NCBI RefSeq assembly: GCF_023242315.1
Contig: NZ_JALLIY010000001.1
Span: forward strand, 496,001-560,000
Direction of reading: 5' to 3'
DNA from: Pseudomonas sp. MWU13-2105
Lineage (GTDB): Bacteria; Pseudomonadota; Gammaproteobacteria; Pseudomonadales; Pseudomonadaceae
DNA length: 64,000 nt
The notes beneath the pieces are model-generated. The model saw nothing but the letters and a program-made list of their open reading frames with translations, searched no databases and was not told the DNA's origin. Position numbers and translations under genes: made by a program. This document shows positions 56,379-64,000 of this stretch, one piece after another. Position 1 is the stretch's first letter. Every line of letters begins with the position of its first letter.

Positions 56379-56603
56379 ATGAGCACGGCAAAGCTTTTCG
56401 TTATCGACTACACCCTGCATGGCATTCCCAGGTCCTTCATTATCCGCTCGGAACACATGGACAATGCCGAGGCCTGGCACTGGGCCAGTTGCGATGCCGG
56501 CGTGGGCCGCATCGGCAAGTTCGGTCGCGAACGGGTGAAGAAAACCAGCAAGCCCATGGCCGAGAAATTCGGTATCGATGCAGTGAGCTGGCGCCAGGCC
56601 TGA
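56379..56603 (+). CDS. Small conserved protein, DUF6555-like
   Basis: A 74-residue protein: MSTAKLFVIDYTLHGIPRSF, SEHMDNAEAWHWASCDAGVG and the end KPMAEKFGIDAVSWRQA. The AEAWHWASCDAGVG segment is characteristic of a short Pseudomonas family that I recall as DUF6555. The function is unknown. A strong ribosome site (GGGAGG) precedes the ATG at 56379. It is single-copy here, between the PAS chemoreceptor gene and the ROK regulator gene. Confidence 0.8.
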   Translation: MSTAKLFVIDYTLHGIPRSFIIRSEHMDNAEAWHWASCDAGVGRIGKFGRERVKKTSKPMAEKFGIDAVSWRQA

Positions 56604-56651
56604 GGCGCTCCCACCACGCGGCCAGGCAGCGCACTGCCCCTGACCGTGCGC

Positions 56652-57854
56652 TTATTCCGGCTTGAGCAATGCCTCGTAATCCGGGCTGATCTCCGCCAGG
56701 ATCATCAAGGCCGCCGCCCCCAGCGCCACCGCATCGGGTCCGGCGGTGCCGAGTTGCAGACGTGGATATTCCCGGTCACCACGACTGCTGATGGAGCGGC
56801 TCAACGGCTCCAGGCTGTCCACCAGCCGGCCGAGGATCGCCGCCGGCAAAAAACCGCTGATCAGGATGGTCTGCGGATCGAGCAGCGACTCGAGGATGTT
56901 GATCGCCTGGCGCAGGGCCGGCACCGCCTCGTCGAGCCAGGCCTGGACACCGGCGGTAAAACGCGGCTCGCGCATGTCCCAGGCACTGATGTCCTGGTCG
57001 GCACGCTGGCCCAGATGTTCGAGCAGCGCGGCGATGGAGATGTAGCGCTCCAGGCAACCGTGGTTACCGCAATGACAGGCCTTGCCGCCAGGGACCACAG
57101 TCATGTGGCCGATTTCCCCGGCGTTGTGCCAGTGCCCGGAATACAGGCGATTACCCAGGTACAAACCGGCCCCCAGGCCGCTGCCGATAAACAGGTGGAC
57201 GAAGTGCTGCAGGTCGCTGGCAATACCGTGCAGGCGCTCGCCCATGGTCGCCGCCGTGGCATCGTTTTCCAGAAGCACCGGCAGCCCGACGGCCTGTTGC
57301 AGGCGCAGGGCAATATCGGCTTCGTCCCAGCCGGACATCGCCGTCGGCCCCACCGCGGTCATGCCCTCGACACTGAACGGTCCCGGCAAGGCCACGCCGA
57401 CGCCGAGGAAGCGGCCGCGGGGCAACTGCCGGCGAAACGCCGTTACCGTCTCGAGAATCAGCGGCAAGGCCTGATCGAAGCTGGGGTAGTTCACCGCCAG
57501 GGTGACCTGGGCGCGGGTATTGCCCAGCAGGTCGAGCATCACGCCGATGATCGAGTGCTGCGCCACATGAAAACCGAGGGCGTAACCCCCGTCGGGGTTG
57601 ATCGACAACGGTACGGGTGGCTGGCCACGACCGATCTTCTCGGCCGCATGCACCAGGAGCATCCCCTCCTGCTCCAGTTCGGCAACGATGTTCGACACCG
57701 TCTGCGCGGTCAGCGAGGTCAGCCGCGTCAGGTCGGCGCGAGTCAGGCGTCCGCCCAGGCGAATGGCTTCGAGGATCACCCGGCGGTTGTGCAGGCGGGC
57801 GTGTTCAGCGTTGGTGCCGGTGGTCACCGTGCGGGTGTTCTGGAGACTTTTCAT
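56652..57854 (-). CDS. ROK-family transcriptional repressor (NagC/Mlc-like)
   Basis: A 400-residue protein. The N-terminal winged helix is HNRRVILEAIRLGGRLTRADLTRLTSLTAQTVSNIVAELEQEGML (read in blocks), followed by a ROK sugar-binding domain. The ROK zinc site is intact as CHCGNHGCLERY (CxCGxxGCxE), with the upstream His in AGEIGHMTVV. It is divergent from the permease-kinase-SIS operon, with an inverted repeat in the gap, so it is the likely local repressor. It would be released by a sugar or sugar phosphate made in the pathway. Confidence 0.9.
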   Translation of the reverse strand: MKSLQNTRTVTTGTNAEHARLHNRRVILEAIRLGGRLTRADLTRLTSLTAQTVSNIVAELEQEGMLLVHAAEKIGRGQPPVPLSINPDGGYALGFHVAQHSIIGVMLDLLGNTRAQVTLAVNYPSFDQALPLILETVTAFRRQLPRGRFLGVGVALPGPFSVEGMTAVGPTAMSGWDEADIALRLQQAVGLPVLLENDATAATMGERLHGIASDLQHFVHLFIGSGLGAGLYLGNRLYSGHWHNAGEIGHMTVVPGGKACHCGNHGCLERYISIAALLEHLGQRADQDISAWDMREPRFTAGVQAWLDEAVPALRQAINILESLLDPQTILISGFLPAAILGRLVDSLEPLSRSISSRGDREYPRLQLGTAGPDAVALGAAALMILAEISPDYEALLKPE

Positions 57855-57876
57855 GGGCGGATGATCGGCGCTGCCA

Positions 57877-57901
57877 ATTAATTAAATCAAGTTGAATTAA
57901 T
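57877..57901. promoter_or_regulatory. Candidate ROK-repressor operator
   Basis: Inverted repeat ATTAATT (57877-57883) and AATTAAT (57895-57901) with an 11-bp AT-rich spacer, about 22 bp from the repressor start and 160 bp before the permease start. Long AT-rich palindromes are typical of NagC/Mlc-type sites. Confidence 0.5.
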
Positions 57902-58060
57902 ACTCGTGACGTGCTTTTCTATTGCCCAGGTCGCCGCGGTCCCAGGCGTCCAGAACCCATAACAATAACGATACCGAGTCGATGCAAGGCGTCGCCGGCA
58001 CGCAGCACCTTCGCTACCTGCCCGTCACTTTCTGTCACTCGCGCAAGAGGACGTCACACC

Positions 58061-59497
58061 ATGAGCAGCTCCAATCCCCCCGGGCAACGTTCGTCCGGCA
58101 GCAAACGCAAGATCGGCCTGTTTCCCGCCACGGCGATCAACATGAGCCAGATGTGCGGCGTCGGCCCGTTCATCACCATTCCCACCATGATCGTCATCAT
58201 GGGCGGCCCACAGGCTTACCTGGGTTGGATCCTCGGCGCGCTGCTGGCCCTGTGCGACGGCCTGGTCTGGGCCGAGCTCGGCGCCTCGTTGCCGGGTGCC
58301 GGCGGCACCTACGTGTACCTGCGCGAGGCCTTCGGCAAACGCACCGGCAAGCTGCTGCCGTTCCTGTTCGTGTGGACCGCGATGCTGTTCATCCCGCTGA
58401 TCATGTCCACCGGGATCATCGGTTTCGTGCAGTACCTGACCTGGTTCTGGCCGGACATGAGCCAGACCACCGGCAATCTCATCGGCCTGGTGCTGATCTG
58501 GCTGATCATCGTGCTGCTCTGGCGCAAGATCGAATCCATCGCGCGCCTGAGCATCGTGCTCTGGCTGATCATGCTGGTGAGCATCGCGGCACTGATCGCC
58601 GCGGCCTTTTCGCACTTCCATCCGGAGTTGGCCTTCAGCTTTCCCGAAGGCGCGTTCAACCTCGGCGACAGCAGTTTCTGGCTCGGCATGGCCGGTGGCC
58701 TGACCATCGGTATCTACGACTACCTGGGCTACAACACCTCGGCCTACCTGGCCGGGGAAGTCGAACAACCGGGCCGGGTGATTCCCAAGTCGATCGTCTG
58801 GTCGGTGCTCGGCATGCTGGTGATCTATCTGCTGATGCAGGTCGGCGTGCTCGGCGTGGTGGACTGGCACCGCATGCTCGATCAGAAGTCGGCGGCCTAC
58901 AACTCGGTGGCCTCGGTGCTGCTCAGTGAAACCTGGGGCGACAGCGCCGCGGCGGTGGTCACCGTGCTGATCCTGATCACCGCCGTGGCCTCGGTGTTCG
59001 CCGGCCTGCTCGGTGGATCGCGGGTGCCGTTCGAGGCGGCGAAGGACAAGGTGTTCTTCAACGCCTTCAGCGTCACCCACCCCAAGCACGATTTCCCGGT
59101 CTACGGCATCCTGAGCATGGGCGTGCTGACCTCCGGCGGCTTCATGATCGGGCGCCTGACCGACCTCACCACCCTGATCCAGTTGCTGACCACGGTGATG
59201 ATCCTGGTGCAGTCGGTGGCGCAGATCATTTCGCTGTTCGTGCTGCGCAAGACCAAGCCGCACCTGAGCCGTCCCTACACCATGTGGCTGTACCCGGTGC
59301 CGGCGGTGATCGCCCTGCTCGGCTGGGTCTACATTTACCTGGCGTCCAACCACAACGCCCCTGGCGCCTACCCGATCCAGTGGTCGCTGGTGTGGGTCGC
59401 GGCCGGTTGCGTGGCCTATCTGTTCTGGGCGCGGGTGCAACAACTCTGGCCCTTCAACAAGACAAGCGATACCCATGACGTACGAACCGCGGAATAA
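58061..59497 (+). CDS. APC-superfamily permease of the ROK/SIS cluster
   Basis: A 478-residue, 12-helix amino acid/polyamine/organocation transporter. The family opening is KRKIGLFPATAINMSQMCGVGPFITIPTM (TM1 with the GxG-type unwound segment). GASLPGAGGTYVYLREAFGKRTG and GYNTSAYLAGEVEQPGRVIPKS (TM6-7 loop) are typical. APC carriers import amino acids and conjugates such as fructosyl-lysine (FrlA). It is the first gene of an operon with a ROK kinase (overlap of 23 nt) and an SIS-domain enzyme, so the cargo probably carries an amine. A ribosome site AAGAGG is 10 nt upstream. Confidence 0.87.
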   Translation: MSSSNPPGQRSSGSKRKIGLFPATAINMSQMCGVGPFITIPTMIVIMGGPQAYLGWILGALLALCDGLVWAELGASLPGAGGTYVYLREAFGKRTGKLLPFLFVWTAMLFIPLIMSTGIIGFVQYLTWFWPDMSQTTGNLIGLVLIWLIIVLLWRKIESIARLSIVLWLIMLVSIAALIAAAFSHFHPELAFSFPEGAFNLGDSSFWLGMAGGLTIGIYDYLGYNTSAYLAGEVEQPGRVIPKSIVWSVLGMLVIYLLMQVGVLGVVDWHRMLDQKSAAYNSVASVLLSETWGDSAAAVVTVLILITAVASVFAGLLGGSRVPFEAAKDKVFFNAFSVTHPKHDFPVYGILSMGVLTSGGFMIGRLTDLTTLIQLLTTVMILVQSVAQIISLFVLRKTKPHLSRPYTMWLYPVPAVIALLGWVYIYLASNHNAPGAYPIQWSLVWVAAGCVAYLFWARVQQLWPFNKTSDTHDVRTAE

Positions 59498-60479
59498 CCC
59501 GGGCGCCACCGCGCCCAACCAAGGCGTGCTGCTGGCGATCGACGTCGGCGGCACCAAGACCCAGGTCGCCTGCTACGACCCGCTCAGCCAGCACTTGAGC
59601 ACCCGCAAGCTGACCACCCATGCCGACGGCGTCCGTGGCGTGCCGGCCCTCGAGCGCATCCTCGCGGCGGCACGTGCCTGCATCGCCGACTTCGGCGCCT
59701 CGCGGGTGGCCAGCGTGGCCGCGGTGTTCCCCGGGGTGGTGCGCGGGCGCCGCTTGCTGATGGCGCCGAACACCCCGGGTTTCGAAGACCTCGACCTGCC
59801 GGCGCTGTTGGGCGAAGGCCTGGACACCCAGGCCGTGCTGCTCGACAACGACGTCAAGGCCGGCGCCCTGGCCGAGGCCCGCTGGGGTGCGCTGGCGGGG
59901 ATCGACAACGCCATCTACCTCAACCTGGGCACCGGCCTGGCGGCGGCGGCCATCGCCAATGGTCGCTTGATACGCGGACAGAACGGCGCGGCCATGGAAA
60001 TCGGCTACATGCTGGAGCCCTTTCTCGATCCGATGTACCCCGGGCTGTGGCGCACCCACGCGCAAGGCGCCGCGCCACTGGAAGAGTTTTTCTCGGGCGC
60101 CGCGCTGACCCGCCTGGCCACGGAAATGCTCGGCCATGGCCAGCGGGCCCTGGATCTGTTTGCCAGCGATGACCTGACGGTTCGCCAGGCACTGGAACGG
60201 CGCATCGCCGGCATGGCGGTGCAGGTCAGCAACCTCGCCGTGGCCCTCGACGTCGAGCGCATTGCCATCGGTGGCGGGCTGTTTCACCAGGCCTCGACCC
60301 TGGCGCCGGCGCTGAAACAACTGATCGGCCAGGTGGTGCCTTTTCCCCCGGAGATTGTCGCCGCCCACTTTACCCATGACGCGCCACTGTGGGGCGCCTT
60401 GAGCATGGCCATGGACGCCGCCGGCCTGAGCTTCATTCCCGGCGATCTTCTTTGCGTACCCGACAGCCCACGCGGCTGA
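59475..60479 (+). CDS. ROK-family sugar kinase (glucokinase/N-acetylglucosamine kinase-like)
   Basis: A 334-residue ROK protein. It has the ATP phosphate-binding loop LLAIDVGGTKTQVACYD, the catalytic-Asp region LLDNDVKAGALAEARWG, the LNLGTGLAAAAIANGRLIRG loop, and IAIGGGLF near the C-terminus. The CxCGxxGC zinc motif of bacterial ROK kinases is missing, a deviation shared with some amino-sugar kinases. The start codon lies inside the permease gene (23-nt overlap), implying coupled translation. The substrate should be a free sugar or aminosugar delivered by the upstream permease. Confidence 0.87.
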   Translation: MTYEPRNNPGATAPNQGVLLAIDVGGTKTQVACYDPLSQHLSTRKLTTHADGVRGVPALERILAAARACIADFGASRVASVAAVFPGVVRGRRLLMAPNTPGFEDLDLPALLGEGLDTQAVLLDNDVKAGALAEARWGALAGIDNAIYLNLGTGLAAAAIANGRLIRGQNGAAMEIGYMLEPFLDPMYPGLWRTHAQGAAPLEEFFSGAALTRLATEMLGHGQRALDLFASDDLTVRQALERRIAGMAVQVSNLAVALDVERIAIGGGLFHQASTLAPALKQLIGQVVPFPPEIVAAHFTHDAPLWGALSMAMDAAGLSFIPGDLLCVPDSPRG

Positions 60480-60501
60480 CGGACATCCAGGTATTTACGT
60501 T

Positions 60502-61530
60502 ATGTCACTGATGCTCCAGGAAACCTTGTCGATACCCGCGGTCGTGCAGCGCATGCTCGACGATGACCACGCCATCGCCGCCCTCGGCGAACAGTTGGCC
60601 AGCGCGCTGCCAGAGTTGATCATCAGCGTCGCCCGCGGCAGCTCCGATCACGCGGCCGCCTACTTCGGCTACGCGATGATGAGCCAGGTCGGAATTCCCT
60701 GGCTGTCGATTCCGCTGTCGCTGGTGAGCCTGCAACAGCCGCCGCTGCGCCTGAAGCAGTGCTGGGTCGCCGCGCTGTCGCAATCGGGCAAGAGCCCGGA
60801 CCTGATCGCCAGCGTGAACTACCTGAAACAACTGGGCGCCCGCGTGGCGGCGTTCGTCAATACCGCCGGGTCGCCGTTGGCCGCCGCCAGTGATGCCGAA
60901 GTGCTGTTGCCGGCCGGGCTGGAACAGAGCGTGGCCGCGACCAAAAGCTATGTCGCCATGCTGATGGCCGGGGTGCAGACCGTGGCGGCGCTGAGCGCCA
61001 GGCTGGGGCAGGACCATGGCCTTGGTGTCGCCCTGCAAGGCTTGCCCGCCGCCCTGGCGCGGGCGGTGGACGAGGACTGGTCGCTGGCCCTCGAGGTCTT
61101 GCGCCCGGTCGAGAAAATGGTGGTGATCGGACGCGGCCCGGCGCTGCCCATCGCCCAGGAGGCGGCACTGAAACTCAAGGAAACCTCGGGGATCCAGGCC
61201 GAAGCCTTTTCCAGCGCCGAGGTTCGCCACGGGCCAATGGAGATCATCGAGGCCGGTTATCCGGTCCTGCTCTTCGCCCCGTCCGGGCCCGAGCAGGCCG
61301 GCACCCTGGCGTTCGCCGAGGATATGCGCCAGCGTGGCGCCCAGGTCTTGCTGGTCGCGCCACGGGGCACGCCCGGCGCGAACCTGAGCAGCGTGCCGAC
61401 GGCCCACCCATTGCTGGAGCCGTTCAGCATGATCCAGGGCTTTTACCTGATGGCGGCCAAACTGGCCGAACTGCGTGGTCGCAATCCCGACCAGCCACGG
61501 TTCCTCAAGAAGGTGACCGAGACGCACTGA
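60502..61530 (+). CDS. SIS-domain aminotransfer/deamination enzyme (GlmS-C/NagB-II/FrlB-like)
   Basis: A 342-residue protein with two SIS domains. SIS 1 has ISVARGSSDHAAAYFGYA and ALSQSGKSPDLIASVNYLK. SIS 2 has VVIGRGPALPIAQEAALKLKETSGIQAEAFSSAEVRHGPMEII. The KETSGIQAEAFSSAEVRHGPM block matches glucosamine-6-phosphate-handling enzymes (GlmS isomerase domain, NagB-II deaminase). No glutaminase domain is present. It lies 22 bp after the ROK kinase. Predicted role: remove the amine from a phosphorylated sugar-amine and release a hexose phosphate. Confidence 0.87.
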   Translation: MSLMLQETLSIPAVVQRMLDDDHAIAALGEQLASALPELIISVARGSSDHAAAYFGYAMMSQVGIPWLSIPLSLVSLQQPPLRLKQCWVAALSQSGKSPDLIASVNYLKQLGARVAAFVNTAGSPLAAASDAEVLLPAGLEQSVAATKSYVAMLMAGVQTVAALSARLGQDHGLGVALQGLPAALARAVDEDWSLALEVLRPVEKMVVIGRGPALPIAQEAALKLKETSGIQAEAFSSAEVRHGPMEIIEAGYPVLLFAPSGPEQAGTLAFAEDMRQRGAQVLLVAPRGTPGANLSSVPTAHPLLEPFSMIQGFYLMAAKLAELRGRNPDQPRFLKKVTETH

Positions 61531-61560
61531 CTGCGCAAAGCCGCCAAGGACGGGTGCGAC

Positions 61561-62874
61561 TCAGCAGCCGCGAACACTCGAAGTCTCGGCCGTCGCGGCT
61601 GCACGCGGACCGAAGTACAACGCGATCAGCACCCCGACGCCGCCCATCAGCGCGCAATAACCGACGCAGACCCACGGACTCCAGGGCATAAGGCCGATCA
61701 GCAACAGCGGTGTGGTGCTGGCCCAGAGTGCATAGGCGATATTGTAGGTAAAGGAAATACCGGAGACGCGGATGCGCGCCGGGAACAACCCCACCATCAC
61801 CGAAGGCACCGCCCCCACCACGCCACAGGCCAAGCCCGCCAGGGCATAGGCCAGGCCAACCCAGTCCGCGCCATGGATCAGGCAGCTGTAGAGCAGCGCG
61901 ATGCCAAGCGGCAGCATGGCGCTGTAGAACAACACCGCGCGCCAGGCACCGATCCGGTCGACCAACAGGCCCGCCAGCACGCAGCCAATGTTCAGGAAGA
62001 CGATCCCCAGGCTGCTCAAGGCGAAGGTATGACTGGCACTCATGCCGAAGACTTTCTGCATCACGGTCGGGGTGACCACCACCAGCACCACCACCGCCGA
62101 GGTCAGCACACAGGTCAGCAACATCGCCGGCAGGATCGCCCGCCGGTGAGTGCGCAGGACCGCCTGCAGCGGCACCTCCTCGCCGGCTTCACGCCGTGCC
62201 TGCAGGGCCATGAACACCGGGGTTTCACTGAGCCAGCGGCGCAACCAGACCCCGATCACGCCGAACACCCCGCCCAGCAGGAACGGAAAACGCCAGGCGA
62301 AATCGAGGATTTCACCAGGGCTGTAGATCCGCGCCAGGGCGGTCGCGATCAAGGCACCCAGCAGATAGCCGAAGGTCAGCCCGGCCTGCAACACCCCCAG
62401 GGCATAACCGCGGTGCCCGGGCGGCGCGTGCTCGGCGACAAAGACCCAGGCGCTCGGTACCTCGCCGCCCACGGCCGCGCCTTGCAACACCCGCAGCAGC
62501 AACAGCAGCAATGGCGCCCAGTAACCGATCTGGGCATAGGTCGGCATGATCCCGATCAGCAGGCACGGCAGGGCCATCATCAGGATGCTCAGGCTGAAGA
62601 CCCGCTTGCGCCCCAGGCGGTCGGCGAAGTGCGCCATCAGGATGCCGCCCAGCGGGCGCGCCAGATAACCGGTGACGAAAATCCCGAAGCTTTGCAGCAA
62701 GCGCAACCATTCGGGCATTTGCGGGGGAAAGAACAACTCGCTGAGGGTCAGGGCGAAGAACATGAAAATGATGAAGTCGTAGATTTCCAGCGCACCGCCC
62801 AACGCCGCCAGGCCCAGGGTCTTGTAGTCGGACCGGGCAAAACGACGGGCGTATGGAATCTGATCGGCAGTCAT
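61561..62874 (-). CDS. MFS symporter, metabolite:H+ symporter (MHS/ShiA-ProP-like) family
   Basis: A 437-residue, 12-helix permease. LGLAALGGALEIYDFIIFMFFALTLSELFFP in TM1, GYLARPLGGILMAHFADRLGRKRVF and LQGAAVGGEVPSAWVFVAEHAPPGHRGYA are hallmarks of MHS carriers (ShiA, KgtP, ProP, CitA group). The substrate is probably an organic acid or osmolyte. It converges with the SIS-domain gene (30-bp gap) and lacks an obvious catabolic partner. There is no terminator between them that I could find. Confidence 0.88.
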   Translation of the reverse strand: MTADQIPYARRFARSDYKTLGLAALGGALEIYDFIIFMFFALTLSELFFPPQMPEWLRLLQSFGIFVTGYLARPLGGILMAHFADRLGRKRVFSLSILMMALPCLLIGIMPTYAQIGYWAPLLLLLLRVLQGAAVGGEVPSAWVFVAEHAPPGHRGYALGVLQAGLTFGYLLGALIATALARIYSPGEILDFAWRFPFLLGGVFGVIGVWLRRWLSETPVFMALQARREAGEEVPLQAVLRTHRRAILPAMLLTCVLTSAVVVLVVVTPTVMQKVFGMSASHTFALSSLGIVFLNIGCVLAGLLVDRIGAWRAVLFYSAMLPLGIALLYSCLIHGADWVGLAYALAGLACGVVGAVPSVMVGLFPARIRVSGISFTYNIAYALWASTTPLLLIGLMPWSPWVCVGYCALMGGVGVLIALYFGPRAAATAETSSVRGC

Positions 62875-63132
62875 GAAAATACCCTGGCAACGTATTCGGC
62901 TACAGCATCGGCCGGTTCGTCAGCCGTTGCAAAAAATCGGAGGATACCTGAGTTTGCCAAAGGCATTGGGCCGACCTCGCCAATGGCCGCCGGAGAAGCA
63001 ATATCACTCTGCTATTAACGAGAATCGGAAAATGCCCCGGGATTGATTTATCGTGGGCACCTGCCCGCACGTTGCGCCCCCATCGCCGCGCCTGCGGCGC
63101 CCCAATAAAATCAAGAACAAGAGGACCTTCCA

Positions 63133-64000
63133 ATGGCCGCTGACATCGAAACCAGCCGCTACGCCCGCTTTGCCCTGCGCTGCTCGAACTGGGCCGAGCG
63201 CTGGTTTCCCGACTCCTGGGTGTTTGCCGCACTGGCGGTGATAGTCGTGGCCCTGGCCACCCTGGCCATCGGCGCCAAGCCGAGTGAAGCGGCGATGGCC
63301 TTCGGCGACGGTTTCTGGAGCCTGATCCCCTTCACCATGCAGATGGCCTTCGTGGTGATCGGTGGTTATGTGGTCGCCAGTTCACCCCCGGCGGTGAAGC
63401 TGATCGACCGTCTGGCCCGGATCCCGAAGAACGGCCGCTCGGCGGTGGCCTGGGTCGCGCTGATTTCCATGGTCGCCTCGCTACTGAACTGGGGCCTGTC
63501 CCTGGTCTTCGGCGGCTTGCTGGTCCGCGCCCTGGCGCGCCGCACGGACCTGCGCATGGACTACCGCGCCGCCGGTGCCGCGGCCTACCTGGGCCTGGGC
63601 GCCGTCTGGGCCCTCGGGCTGTCCTCGTCCGCCGCGCAGTTGCAGGCCAACCCGGCCAGCCTGCCGCCGTCGATCCTGTCGATCACCGGGGTGATCCCGT
63701 TCACCCAGACCATCTTCCTCTGGCAGTCCGGCGTGCTCCTGCTGGCGCTGATCGTGGTCTCGCTGGTGATCGCCTACGCCACCGCACCGGGTCCCGACTC
63801 GGCCCGGGATGCCAAGGCCTGCGGCGTCGATCCGAGCTTCAACCTGCCGCCCCTGAGCACCCGCACACGCCCCGGCGAATGGCTGGAATACAGCCCGCTG
63901 CTGACCATCCTGCTGGCCCTGCTGGCCGCCGGCTGGCTGTTCCATGAGTTCTCGAGCAAACCGGCGATCAGCGCCATTTCCGGCCTGAACACCTACAACT
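63133..64000 (+). CDS. atoE: AtoE-family short-chain fatty acid transporter, 5' part, cut by window edge
   Basis: The frame opens with ATG 63133 (AGAGGACC-type ribosome site upstream) and stays open to the edge, giving about 289 residues. MAADIETSRYARFALRCSNWAERWFPDSWVFAALAVIVV, IPKNGRSAVAWVALISMVASLLNWGLSLVFGGLL and GLGAVWALGLSSSAAQLQANPASLP (in blocks) are typical of the AtoE/SCFA transporter family. It imports short-chain fatty acids such as acetoacetate or butyrate. Downstream CoA-transferase or thiolase genes would be expected beyond the window. Confidence 0.88.
   Translation, partial: MAADIETSRYARFALRCSNWAERWFPDSWVFAALAVIVVALATLAIGAKPSEAAMAFGDGFWSLIPFTMQMAFVVIGGYVVASSPPAVKLIDRLARIPKNGRSAVAWVALISMVASLLNWGLSLVFGGLLVRALARRTDLRMDYRAAGAAAYLGLGAVWALGLSSSAAQLQANPASLPPSILSITGVIPFTQTIFLWQSGVLLLALIVVSLVIAYATAPGPDSARDAKACGVDPSFNLPPLSTRTRPGEWLEYSPLLTILLALLAAGWLFHEFSSKPAISAISGLNTYN

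Noticed and set aside
58025..59557. Long opposite-strand open frame over the APC permease gene
   Set aside because: It is rich in His, Gln, Asp and Arg, as expected for the antisense of a membrane-protein gene; the permease frame has clear motifs.

Overview
The window looks like a chromosomal segment of a fluorescent Pseudomonas (P. fluorescens group). The evidence is GC-rich coding sequence with Pseudomonas-style codon use, the housekeeping order prmC-prfA-hemA / TPR lipoprotein-lolB-ispE-tRNA-Gln-prs-rplY-pth-ychF, many chemoreceptors and diguanylate cyclases, and oxidative (non-phosphorylating) sugar catabolism. No complete insertion sequence, integrase or CRISPR array is visible.

Layout. 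1-9.8 kb: conserved core. prmC, prfA and hemA run leftward. An outer-membrane TPR lipoprotein, lolB, ispE, a tRNA-Gln, prs, rplY, pth and ychF run rightward. 9.8-15.5 kb: accessory DNA with two orphan membrane-associated genes, a degraded open frame, a Fic-domain pseudogene (one nonsense codon plus one frameshift), a membrane diguanylate cyclase and a dCache chemoreceptor. 15.7-34.5 kb: a large sugar-acid locus. It has a dehydrogenase (SDR), an exported aldose 1-epimerase, the AraFGH ABC importer, a lactonase, 2-oxoglutarate semialdehyde dehydrogenase, AraD1, an ACS-type transporter, an arabinonate-type dehydratase and a FadR-subfamily GntR regulator. Next to it lies the D-galactonate operon dgoK-dgoA-dgoD-dgoT-iclR. 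Together these could oxidise L-arabinose to 2-oxoglutarate and D-galactose to pyruvate plus glyceraldehyde-3-phosphate, sharing import, mutarotation, the dehydrogenase and the lactonase. Three sites fitting the FadR-family pattern TNGTNNNACNA lie in front of the arabinose-side genes.

34.7-38.6 kb: a fosmidomycin-resistance-type exporter, a second chemoreceptor and tRNA-Met with a promoter and a strong terminator. 38.6-41.2 kb: a phage-holin-like small protein, a non-coding region able to form a large structured RNA with competing pairings, a LysR regulator and small membrane or exported proteins. 41.4-56.6 kb: map with a ParD-like partner, a YafY/WYL regulator, a VOC protein, lysA with divergent lysR, a broken small membrane-protein gene, exported proteins of unknown role, a CDF metal exporter, ddlA, a DyP peroxidase, a dCache-GGDEF protein, a RidA homologue and a soluble PAS chemoreceptor. 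56.6-61.5 kb: a compact cluster (divergent ROK repressor, APC permease, ROK sugar kinase, SIS-domain deaminase/deglycase) that looks like uptake and breakdown of an amino sugar or sugar-amine conjugate. The window ends with an MHS-type symporter and the 5' part of an AtoE-type short-chain fatty acid transporter.

All identifications come from reading protein motifs and gene context. No database search was run.
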